The notes under the pieces: generated by a model
Database searches by the model: none
What the model was told of the DNA's origin: nothing
What the model saw: the letters and a program-made list of their open reading frames with translations, nothing else
Assembly (NCBI GenBank): GCA_023229825.1
Contig: JALNYN010000023.1
Span: 1-19,980 of the forward strand
Direction of reading: 5' to 3'
DNA: 19,980 nucleotides
From: Minisyncoccota bacterium
GTDB lineage: Bacteria > Patescibacteriota > Minisyncoccia > Phycocordibacterales > CAIJYI01
Shown here: piece by piece, positions 13,786 to 19,980 of the stretch
How the letters are laid out: each line of letters starts with the position of its first letter
How positions within the stretch are numbered: the stretch's first letter is position 1
Position numbers and translations under genes: made by a program

Positions 13786-15494
13786 TGAATTAAAAACTTA
13801 TCGTCTATTTTTTTCCAGTCCGGGGATTCGCGATCCCAAAGTTTCGCTCGGCGATCGAGTGAAGGAGTATTCAAAACGTCAATTCCCTTCTCTGTTACAT
13901 ATTGTAGCACGGCAGCTTCGCGTATTCGATACACGCTTGTGCCCGAATAGGTGTAGAGAGTTTCATAGTACGCGTCAAATTCCGGAGTTCCATACCACTT
14001 TTCGGTCAAAGGGCTGCGGGCGGCATTATTACTGAGTTTGTTCGGATCAGACATGAGAATGAAACGAGCGAACAACCATGGATGTTCGAGTGTTTCGTCA
14101 TAATGAAATTCATTGCCTTCGTAAATGAATTTCCGGAGCGGAAGTCCTGATTCGACAAGAACTTTGTCGTTGCTGAATCGGTTCGTAAATACGTAACCGA
14201 AGTCATATTCTCTTGCAAGTCGGATGGAAACTGGATTTGCTTCCGTGGAACGGATCGCACTTCTGTCGCGAGCTATCACTGAATAGGGATCAACCATCGC
14301 AAAAGTATAGAAATGATAGATCCCGGCGCCTGCAGCCAATAAAAGTACCAGTGTCGAATAAAATTTCACCATTCTCGTTTTTAATGATAATAGCGTCGAA
14401 ACAAAAAGCGTTATGGAAAGAGAAACGAAGCCCATCCAAGTGAGTGCATATCGCACGTTATGGAAATCATGAAGCGGTGAAAATTCAGGAACGTAGATCG
14501 TGGAAGAGTTTCGCATCATGTTTATCAGCACCGCTATGGCCGGGATCGCAAGGATCGAAAGAGCCGTAATTCGAAGAACACGGTCTTTCTTCCGAATAAG
14601 AGGAAGAATGAAAGTAAATAGCGAAAGTAATACGAGAGGTGCTCCGATCATGTAATATGAGGCATGAAGAAACGTTTCAATAGGACCCGCAAATACCACG
14701 CTGGGACCGCCGATACCTTCCAAATTCCAGATAGGACTTGCACCGATGCCGATAAAAGCGAGAGGATTGGAAAAATACACCAGATCATAGAGTGCCAATT
14801 CCAAAACTCCGATACCGGCAAGCATCCAGAAAAGAATGAAAGTCGCTTCAATTTTTGGATATGAATATTCGCGTCCGATCATTCTAAAAAAAACAATGAC
14901 GGAAACAGCGGGAATAAGAAGCAGTCCTTCGAAACGAGAGAGCGTGGCAAGCGCTATGGATAGACCGGCGAACAGAAGATACAGCAGTTGGTCGGTCTCA
15001 ATCCACAACATCGTATAGTAGGCGGTGGAAAATATAAAACACAAGAGAAGGATCTCCATCATTGGAGTGGCGGAATAGTAAAGAATGAACGGATTTGAAG
15101 CATACAGAATAGCCGCAAAAACGGAGAGCCATTTCGAATGGATAAGACGGTAAGAAATTTTGTAGAGAAATATGGCACTGGCGGCAAAAAATGGGATCAG
15201 CGCGAAAAATCCCGCAAGTCCGCTTTCAAACAGAGGACGTGACGCAGCATACGGCGCCATGACGATATGAAGCATCGGTGGCCAGATACCAAGCTGAGAA
15301 ATTCCCGGGGTCAGACTGTCAAAAAGAAGACGCGAAAAGATGAGGTGGGCCGACTGATCTCCAAGGATCGAAACCATGTGAAGACCGGTCAAACGAATTG
15401 CCGTCGCGCCGGAAGCGATCACCGAAAACAAACCGACGATCCATTCTCCGGGATATTGCAGAACATTTTGCTTAATGCGCGTGATGAGGGCCAT
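13782..15494 (-). CDS. Multi-spanning GT-C type membrane glycosyltransferase (PMT/ArnT-like)
   Basis: The 570 residues have about ten to twelve hydrophobic helices up to residue ~410 and a soluble C-terminal part (about 410-570). After the first helix comes the loop ILGDQSAHL (43-51), whose acidic D46 fits the catalytic Asp of GT-C enzymes, followed by SLTPGISQLGIWPP, typical of PMT-like proteins. GT-C enzymes transfer a sugar from a polyprenyl phosphate to an outside acceptor. The DPM1-like domain encoded directly upstream could make that donor. It starts 6 bases after the upstream stop and overlaps the next gene by ATGA. The acceptor (polymer, lipid or protein) is unknown. Confidence 0.82.
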   Translation of the reverse strand: MALITRIKQNVLQYPGEWIVGLFSVIASGATAIRLTGLHMVSILGDQSAHLIFSRLLFDSLTPGISQLGIWPPMLHIVMAPYAASRPLFESGLAGFFALIPFFAASAIFLYKISYRLIHSKWLSVFAAILYASNPFILYYSATPMMEILLLCFIFSTAYYTMLWIETDQLLYLLFAGLSIALATLSRFEGLLLIPAVSVIVFFRMIGREYSYPKIEATFILFWMLAGIGVLELALYDLVYFSNPLAFIGIGASPIWNLEGIGGPSVVFAGPIETFLHASYYMIGAPLVLLSLFTFILPLIRKKDRVLRITALSILAIPAIAVLINMMRNSSTIYVPEFSPLHDFHNVRYALTWMGFVSLSITLFVSTLLSLKTRMVKFYSTLVLLLAAGAGIYHFYTFAMVDPYSVIARDRSAIRSTEANPVSIRLAREYDFGYVFTNRFSNDKVLVESGLPLRKFIYEGNEFHYDETLEHPWLFARFILMSDPNKLSNNAARSPLTEKWYGTPEFDAYYETLYTYSGTSVYRIREAAVLQYVTEKGIDVLNTPSLDRRAKLWDRESPDWKKIDDKFLIQ

Positions 15495-15500
15495 ATATTT

Positions 15501-17732
15501 TTAAAATAGAGTTGTTTTAGCGGCAAGACGTCTGAATCCTTCGGCAAAATCGGGAAATGCAAAGGGCTTCTTCTTCACAAGGTGCGTGCCATGTTCGGTC
15601 TTTTCCCAGTGGTATGGACGCACTACGAACTCGACGGCAGCTCTGACCGTCGCATAGGAAAGCAGCATCCAGTAGGCGAAGGAAAGCAGGTTGAATTTCA
15701 CCAGATCATATCTTTCGCGATGATAAGCCGCAAGAAGATTCATAAAGGTAAAAACGAAAGTTCCGATGATAAAACATCCGGTTGAGAGGTAAAGGATCGG
15801 GAGCGGATAGAGGGTCTGGACGAAGTTCGGTTGAAACAAGATCCACGTGACAAGCACGAACCATGAGACAAAATTCAATAGATTTACCAACACGCCGCCC
15901 GGTACGATAAAGAGAAATCCCATAAACGGCCCCCAGCCTCCGATCTCGTTCTTGAAACGGATCGGGTGGCGAAGATGAACGATACTGGTCTGAATGAATC
16001 CTTTCATCCAGCGAGTGCGCTGAAGAACCCAGTTTCTGATGCCGGTCACCGCTTCTTCCCTGCTGCCGGATTCGAGCATTCCGGCACGATAGCCGTAGCG
16101 ATATAAACGGATACCCAGATCGCAATCTTCGGTAACGTTGTATGGATCCCAGGCGCCAATATCGTAGATCGCCTGCGTACGAAAATGCGTGCTGTGACCG
16201 GAAAGAGGCATCGGTATGTTCATTTTTTGCAAGCCGGGAAGAAAAAAGTCGTAATGAAAAGCAAACTCGGAATTAAAAAATCTTGAAATAACGCTCTGGC
16301 GGGGATTATAGTGATCGAGACGCGTCTGAAGACTTCCGAGCTCAGGATGTTCGCGGAAAGCAAGAACCGCTTTTTTGAGCTGATCAGGATCAGGAATTAT
16401 CTCGGCATCATAAATGACAAGATATTCTCCCTGTGCGTACATAAAAGCTACGTTAAGCGCTTTCGGTTTTGTTTTTGGTTCAACATTCGGAAGTATGAGG
16501 AGTTTATAATTATCCGGAAGATTGGCAAACTTCAATGCGCTGATGGTTTCATGATCGTATTCCTCAAGTGTGATAATGACATCAAGCTTGTCATTGGGAT
16601 AATCGATCGAAGTCATGGCTTTCTTGATCTGATCGACAACGCCGGCTTCCTTATAGAGCGGAATGATGATGGTATATATTGGCAGATCTTCATCGATGAG
16701 CGAGGCGATCTCATTGTTGTCGTAACAAATGGAAGGCGAGTCTTTCATAGCGAGATATATCACGCGAATTTTAAAGACCATGAAAGCCAAGTAAAAAAGC
16801 GAGATGAGCGCGGAAAGGAAAACAAGAAATCCCACGCCGAACACATACGAAAGTGCATACGAGAAACCTGCGAATAAAAGCATCATAAAGAGGAGAAGAG
16901 AAACGGTTTCGTAAAACAAATGTTGTTTTGCGCTGTGAATTTTTTGCAGAAAGAGAAAATCCACTTTATTATTATAGTTTAACGGCTTTGCCTCCGTATA
17001 ATGAGGAGAGTCGATAAATTTAAAAACGGAACGAAAAAAATATCTGAAGCGCAATTTGAGCGCGCCGGAAAGAAGTTCGGAACCGGTGCGGATGATGTCT
17101 ACTTTGCTCTCTCCCGCGATCCTTTCAGCAAAAACGATCTGCACTGAACCGAGTTTCCAGCGCATGCGCCGCGCTTTGAAAAGAAATTCATAATCGAATC
17201 CCCACTCGGTCGGGCTTAATTTGAGATTGTAAAAAACATCCTTTCGAAAAACTTTGAGTCCGGATTGCACATCCACATTCGTCCCAAAGAGAAGCTTTCC
17301 GACGACCGAACGGTAAGCACGACTGAGCGATCTTCTCACAAGACGCTCATGATTACATTCGCGATTTGCTACGATGATGTCCGCATTATCAAGCCCCCGT
17401 ATCATTTCCGGAATGGCCTCCGGTGGGTATTGCAGGTCGGCGTCGATCATTGCGACTGTGTCGTACTTTGCAAGCGCGACGCCCTCAAGGATGGATTGTG
17501 CCTTTCCTTTCTTTCCCTGTTTGAAATACACCCGGAGAAAAGGATACTGCTCTTTTTTTTGATCGAAATATTCATATGTTCTGTCCGGCGAGTGATCATC
17601 GATGACGATGAATTCATGCGCAACAATGCCGCCATCGAGCAGGATCATGGAAAACAGACGCTCTAAAAGAGCGTCGGCATTTTCGCGTTCATTGTAGGTC
17701 GGTATGATTATTGAGATCTTTATTTGCTCCAT
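15501..17732 (-). CDS. Fusion of a DPM1-like GT2 and a cellulose-synthase-like processive GT2
   Basis: The 743 residues join two GT2 domains. Residues 5-240 resemble polyprenyl-phosphate mannose/glucose synthases: IIIPTYNERENA (8-19), VIDDHSPDRT (43-52), MIDADLQYPPE (95-105), SGLKVFR (157-163). After two helices (about 274-322), residues 350-580 resemble BcsA/XagB-type synthases: IIIPLYKE (355-362), YDAEIIPDPDQL (441-452), TEDCDLG (534-540) and QRTRW (571-575). About four more helices follow (603-703). The second domain has DAE rather than the usual DxD. The first probably makes a lipid-linked sugar; the second extends and secretes a beta-linked polymer. An in-frame TGA-TAA 24 bases upstream fixes the start near 17732. 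It is the first gene of the operon. Confidence 0.88.
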   Translation of the reverse strand: MEQIKISIIIPTYNERENADALLERLFSMILLDGGIVAHEFIVIDDHSPDRTYEYFDQKKEQYPFLRVYFKQGKKGKAQSILEGVALAKYDTVAMIDADLQYPPEAIPEMIRGLDNADIIVANRECNHERLVRRSLSRAYRSVVGKLLFGTNVDVQSGLKVFRKDVFYNLKLSPTEWGFDYEFLFKARRMRWKLGSVQIVFAERIAGESKVDIIRTGSELLSGALKLRFRYFFRSVFKFIDSPHYTEAKPLNYNNKVDFLFLQKIHSAKQHLFYETVSLLLFMMLLFAGFSYALSYVFGVGFLVFLSALISLFYLAFMVFKIRVIYLAMKDSPSICYDNNEIASLIDEDLPIYTIIIPLYKEAGVVDQIKKAMTSIDYPNDKLDVIITLEEYDHETISALKFANLPDNYKLLILPNVEPKTKPKALNVAFMYAQGEYLVIYDAEIIPDPDQLKKAVLAFREHPELGSLQTRLDHYNPRQSVISRFFNSEFAFHYDFFLPGLQKMNIPMPLSGHSTHFRTQAIYDIGAWDPYNVTEDCDLGIRLYRYGYRAGMLESGSREEAVTGIRNWVLQRTRWMKGFIQTSIVHLRHPIRFKNEIGGWGPFMGFLFIVPGGVLVNLLNFVSWFVLVTWILFQPNFVQTLYPLPILYLSTGCFIIGTFVFTFMNLLAAYHRERYDLVKFNLLSFAYWMLLSYATVRAAVEFVVRPYHWEKTEHGTHLVKKKPFAFPDFAEGFRRLAAKTTLF

Positions 17733-17763
17733 TGATAGATCTGGATGGGTTTATCATCGCTTG

Positions 17764-17835
17764 TTACAAACGCGGAGCCTCAAGGGGCTCCGCATCGTGA
17801 AATAAATTTTTCATTGTTCGTCGGGAAATCGCCAT
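17764..17835 (-). CDS. Possible 23-codon leader ORF ahead of the polysaccharide operon
   Basis: ATG 17835 lies about 17 bases after the predicted transcription start and follows AGGGAGG, the best ribosome site on this transcript. The frame encodes MAISRRTMKNLFHDAEP and six further residues, then TAA at 17766-17764, 31 bases before the GT2 start. A hairpin (GCGGAGCC/GGCTCCGC) covers its last codons. It may be a regulatory leader peptide or a chance frame. No similar peptide is recognised. Confidence 0.45.
   Translation of the reverse strand: MAISRRTMKNLFHDAEPLEAPRL
17772..17793 (-). promoter_or_regulatory. Stem-loop in the leader of the polysaccharide operon
   Basis: GCGGAGCC (17772-17779) pairs perfectly with GGCTCCGC (17786-17793) across a 6-base loop. 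On the minus strand no T-run follows, so it is not a classic terminator. Its overlap with the leader ORF end would let translation control its folding. Confidence 0.5.
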
Positions 17836-17858
17836 TACCCTCCCTTGGTATAAGGACG

Positions 17859-17887
17859 ATTATATATTGATTTTATGATTTTGTCAA
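17859..17887 (-). promoter_or_regulatory. Consensus promoter of the polysaccharide operon
   Basis: On the minus strand TTGACA (17887-17882) and TATAAT (17864-17859) are both perfect and 17 bases apart, predicting a start near 17852 and a leader of about 120 bases. Confidence 0.85.
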
Positions 17888-17895
17888 TATATAGT

Positions 17896-17924
17896 TTGAC
17901 ATTTTCAAATATATTTGCCATATT
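17896..17924 (+). promoter_or_regulatory. Divergent promoter of the 17976 gene
   Basis: TTGACA (17896-17901) lies 17 bases before CATATT (17919-17924). Its -35 box is only 8 bases from the -35 box of the opposite promoter, and together they form the inverted repeat TGTCAA-N8-TTGACA. Confidence 0.55.
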
Positions 17925-17975
17925 GTATGCGGGATTAGGTTTTTAGTTCTTTGTATTACCCTAGGAGAAGAAATA

Positions 17976-18344
17976 ATGAAAGATTGGAGCTTTGCAATAA
18001 ATAGTCTTTATAAAACCGGGCATATTGATATTGAAGAAGGGCCGTGGTACGCATTTGTCGCTTATGTCGCTGTCGAGTGGATCTGCGACACGCTGCCAGC
18101 CATTCCTTTGCCTGAAATATCAATACAGGACGAAGATGGATACGATACTACTTTAAAAGATTATTATGGTGATGTGCAGCAATTGTGGCACTTAAAAGTG
18201 TGTATGCCCGTATTCCAATGGGCGGAAGGAAAAAAACATACTACGCGGATCGAAATGCCTTACAAAAAGATCCGTGAATTGTTCTACGAAACGAATAGAT
18301 CGTTTTTTGACGAAGAGGAATCTTTGTCGGATGAAGATGTGTGA
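17976..18344 (+). CDS. Unrecognised soluble 122-residue protein
   Basis: The protein starts after a clear AGGAG site (17963-17967). It is acidic, rich in aromatic residues (six Trp), has no signal peptide or convincing membrane helix, and ends in an acidic tail (FDEEESLSDEDV). No motif or family is recognised. Codon use and the strong ribosome site support a real gene. It diverges from the polysaccharide operon with back-to-back promoters, which would allow shared regulation, though nothing in it looks like a DNA-binding domain. Confidence 0.75.
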   Translation: MKDWSFAINSLYKTGHIDIEEGPWYAFVAYVAVEWICDTLPAIPLPEISIQDEDGYDTTLKDYYGDVQQLWHLKVCMPVFQWAEGKKHTTRIEMPYKKIRELFYETNRSFFDEEESLSDEDV

Positions 18345-18353
18345 ATAACGTAG

Positions 18354-18384
18354 CCCCGCGAACTTCGAAGAAGTTTTTGCGGGG
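18354..18384 (+). repeat. 31-base hairpin repeat, copy 1
   Basis: A stem CCCCGC(G)AACTTC / GAAGTT(TTT)GCGGGG follows the stop of the 17976 gene by 9 bases. The same 31 bases recur at 18440-18470. This copy lacks a T-run, so on its own it is a poor terminator. Confidence 0.8.
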
Positions 18385-18386
18385 AG

Positions 18387-18494
18387 ATGAATATGGATCT
18401 TTACAAGAAGAAGATCATTGAATATGCAACCCTACACAACCCCGCGAACTTCGAAGAAGTTTTTGCGGGGTTATTTTTTTATTTTTCCTCTTAA
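18387..18494 (+). pseudogene. Short ORF resembling the start of a NifU/IscU-type scaffold (possible remnant)
   Basis: A 35-codon frame (ATG 18387 or 18393) follows a GGGGAG ribosome-like site. It reads MDLYKKKIIEYATLHNPANF and continues through the second hairpin copy to TAA 18494, overlapping the uvrC 3' end on the other strand. NifU/IscU proteins begin with a similar LYxxxIIxxxxNPxNF pattern, so this may be the broken start of such a gene. The likeness is short and could be chance. Confidence 0.25.
18440..18480 (+). terminator. Hairpin repeat copy 2, functional terminator
   Basis: The 31-base repeat (18440-18470) is here followed by TTATTTTTTT, so this copy should terminate rightward transcription. 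The uvrC stop on the other strand lies at 18471-18473, directly beside it. Confidence 0.8.
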
Positions 18495-19736
18495 CTTCTT
18501 GTGGTATCCAATGGCGAACCGATGGGCTTCGGAATCGGCGAGAAGTATATCTTTTTCATATTTCCTTGCGCTGCTCTCGTCGCCGATGATCATTTTTGCG
18601 CGATGATGTTCGTCTTTTACGACTCCGACGACGGGAATTTCGATCCCATATTTAGTGAGCACTTTTTTTACCGCATTTACCTGCGCCGCTCCACCGTCAA
18701 CGGCGATAATGTTCGGCATCGGCCATTCGTTGTGCGCGAGACGACGATCCAAAACTTCTGAAAGATGCGCGGTATCGTTGACCCCAACTCCCCGTATTTT
18801 AAATTTCCGATATTGAGCCTTTGCCGCTTCCCCGTTTTCCACCACTGTCATCGCACCCACAGTGTCTGTTCCTCCCAAATGCGCAATATCATAACATTCA
18901 ATACGAAATGTACTGTCAAACTTCGCGTACGCGAAGTTTGACAGTGTGTCGCGTTTAAGGAGGGACACGTCGTGAATGTGTCCGAGTGCGAAAATAGTTT
19001 TTTTAAGTTTCGCGGCTTTTTCGAATTCCTCGTTTTTTGCGAACGCTTTCATCTCTTTCGTCAGTTTAGCCACAAGACTTTTTTTCTTTCCGCGGAAAAA
19101 TAGCGCGATGTTTCGAATAGTGCGTGCATATTCTGTTTTGGATATCGCACCCGAACATACGCCGGGACACAGTCTGATCTGCGCGTTAAAGCAGGGTTTG
19201 CCTGACATCGGTACGCACGTATCTCGATAAGGAAAGATCCTTCGCACGATTTTCATCGCTTCTTTCAACTGCAGACCATTGGTAAACGGGCCGAAGGTAT
19301 ATTTATATTTGGAGGTTAAATCACTAACGAGAACTCGCTCGCGGATAAGGAGGACGCGCGGAAAATCTTCTTTGGTTATAACGACGTAATTCCAGCTTTT
19401 ATCATCTTTAAGATCGGTATTGTGCTTCGGCTTATGTTTTCGGATCAGCTCTGCCTCCAAGATAAGCGCTTCCAAAACTGAGTCAGTCTTTTCAAAATCA
19501 ACACTTACCGCGCATTCCAAGAGCTGAGCGATAAGAGGCCCGCGGGTCGTCAAAATATCGGACGAGTAATAGCTCCGCACGCGATCGCGCAGAGAAGTGG
19601 CTTTTCCGATGTATAAAATGCCTCCTTTTTCATCTTTAAAGAAGTATACCCCCGGAGAATCGGGCATTTTTTTGATTTGATCCAATATTCTTGACCCCGT
19701 TAGAAAATTTGGAATAATCTTGTTATCTTTCCTCAT
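18471..19736 (-). CDS. uvrC: Excinuclease ABC subunit UvrC, short form without helix-hairpin-helix domain
   Basis: UvrC makes both cuts beside a DNA lesion in nucleotide excision repair after loading by UvrA and UvrB. The 421 residues have a GIY-YIG domain (27-108: GVYFF, LYIGKATSLRDRV, catalytic E94, N106), four conserved Cys (174, 182, 190, 194) matching the UvrC iron-sulfur ligands, a UVR motif (about 224-250), and the RNase H-like 5' nuclease (about 270-420: ECYDIAHLGGTDT with D283, AVDGGAAQ with D347, HRFAIGYHKKLR). It stops where the tandem helix-hairpin-helix domain usually begins; full UvrC has about 600 residues. ATG 19736 gives about 15 extra N-terminal residues; TTG at codon 18 or M24 are alternatives. 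It is probably functional, with altered DNA binding. Confidence 0.92.
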   Translation of the reverse strand: MRKDNKIIPNFLTGSRILDQIKKMPDSPGVYFFKDEKGGILYIGKATSLRDRVRSYYSSDILTTRGPLIAQLLECAVSVDFEKTDSVLEALILEAELIRKHKPKHNTDLKDDKSWNYVVITKEDFPRVLLIRERVLVSDLTSKYKYTFGPFTNGLQLKEAMKIVRRIFPYRDTCVPMSGKPCFNAQIRLCPGVCSGAISKTEYARTIRNIALFFRGKKKSLVAKLTKEMKAFAKNEEFEKAAKLKKTIFALGHIHDVSLLKRDTLSNFAYAKFDSTFRIECYDIAHLGGTDTVGAMTVVENGEAAKAQYRKFKIRGVGVNDTAHLSEVLDRRLAHNEWPMPNIIAVDGGAAQVNAVKKVLTKYGIEIPVVGVVKDEHHRAKMIIGDESSARKYEKDILLADSEAHRFAIGYHKKLRGKIKK

Positions 19737-19791
19737 AGAATAGTATTTACAAGAATCATCACTTTATCTTTCCCGAAATTTTCTAACGGGG
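19695..19791. repeat. 16-base inverted repeat spanning the uvrC start
   Basis: CCCCGTTAGAAAATTT (19695-19710, inside the first codons of uvrC) is the exact reverse complement of 19776-19791, upstream of the gene. The arms are 65 bases apart and enclose the uvrC start codon. They could form a leader hairpin or be the ends of a small insertion. Confidence 0.75.
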
Positions 19792-19820
19792 TTGACATAT
19801 AATGATTATCGTGATAGTAT
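19792..19820 (+). promoter_or_regulatory. Promoter of the right-edge gene
   Basis: TTGACA (19792-19797) and TAGTAT (19815-19820) are 17 bases apart, predicting a start near 19827. The -35 box touches the right arm of the inverted repeat. Confidence 0.6.
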
Positions 19821-19868
19821 ACACTCAGCAATGTTTTTTTGCAAACAACCAACAAAAGAGGTGATATT

Positions 19869-19980
19869 ATGGACAGTCAATTAAAAAGAAGACTGTGCGA
19901 AGAGGTTACCGCGAGAGCAAGCGATGATTTTATTTGTTCCGGCGGTGCGATTAGCGCGGTGCTTTGGATCTTAGAAGATC
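19869..19980 (+). CDS. N-terminus of an unrecognised protein, cut by the right edge
   Basis: An open frame starts at ATG 19869 after a good ribosome site, GAGGTGA (19858-19864), and has its own promoter. The 37 visible residues begin MDSQLKRRLCEEVTARASDD and continue with FICSGGAISAVLWILED. They look soluble and helical. No family can be named from this fragment. Confidence 0.7.
   Translation, partial: MDSQLKRRLCEEVTARASDDFICSGGAISAVLWILED

Noticed and set aside
16311..16877. Plus-strand 188-codon frame inside the GT2 fusion
   Set aside because: It is the antisense shadow of a well-supported gene and has no family motif.
19740..19749. Leaderless promoter for uvrC
   Set aside because: The only candidate at the right distance, TAAATA, matches the -10 consensus poorly and has no -35 box.

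Overview
The window looks like a chromosomal piece of a Candidate Phyla Radiation (Patescibacteria, Parcubacteria-like) genome. That placement is inferred from style, not from a marker gene. The signs are tightly packed genes, a large PKD-domain surface protein with a poly-glycine linker, a short UvrC, a tRNA without an encoded CCA, large glycosyltransferase fusions, and many small unrecognised proteins. The standard code fits, because TGA works as a stop, including in ATGA stop/start overlaps.

Layout, left to right: the start of a leftward gene that runs off the edge (1-60); a cold-shock protein with a strong promoter and two terminators (132-594); an exported thermonuclease-like protein (638-1207); a leftward 1262-residue PKD surface protein (1281-5069); a leftward stand-alone FtsK-gamma-like winged-helix protein (5358-5861); tRNA-Ala(UGC) (5987-6060), followed by a hairpin-rich interval that ends in a second copy of the tRNA 3' end; a small coiled-coil protein (6316-6609); leftward D-Ala-D-Ala ligase (6663-7676); two small leftward Cys-rich proteins (7804-8286); a compact inverted-repeat element (8378-8460); and a polysaccharide deacetylase (8534-9199).

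The centre of the window is a leftward four-gene operon (17732 down to 9203). It starts from a consensus promoter and a possible 23-codon leader ORF. In order it encodes a DPM1-like GT2 fused to a cellulose-synthase-like processive GT2, a GT-C type membrane glycosyltransferase, a flippase-GT2-GT4 triple fusion, and a membrane-anchored GH6 (beta-1,4-glucanase family) protein. The genes overlap or nearly touch. With the convergent deacetylase they look like a complete surface or exopolysaccharide assembly locus: lipid-linked sugar donor, polymer synthesis, export, and trimming or modification. The GH6 protein has proline where the family has its catalytic acid.

The right end holds an unrecognised 122-residue protein with its own promoter and duplicated terminator hairpins, a UvrC without the C-terminal helix-hairpin-helix region (18471-19736), and the first 37 codons of a rightward gene (19869 to the edge).

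Across the window two modes of translation start can be seen. Five genes have a -10 box only 6-7 bases before the ATG, which predicts leaderless mRNAs, while other genes have clear Shine-Dalgarno sequences. No CRISPR array, rRNA, transposase or replication origin was seen.
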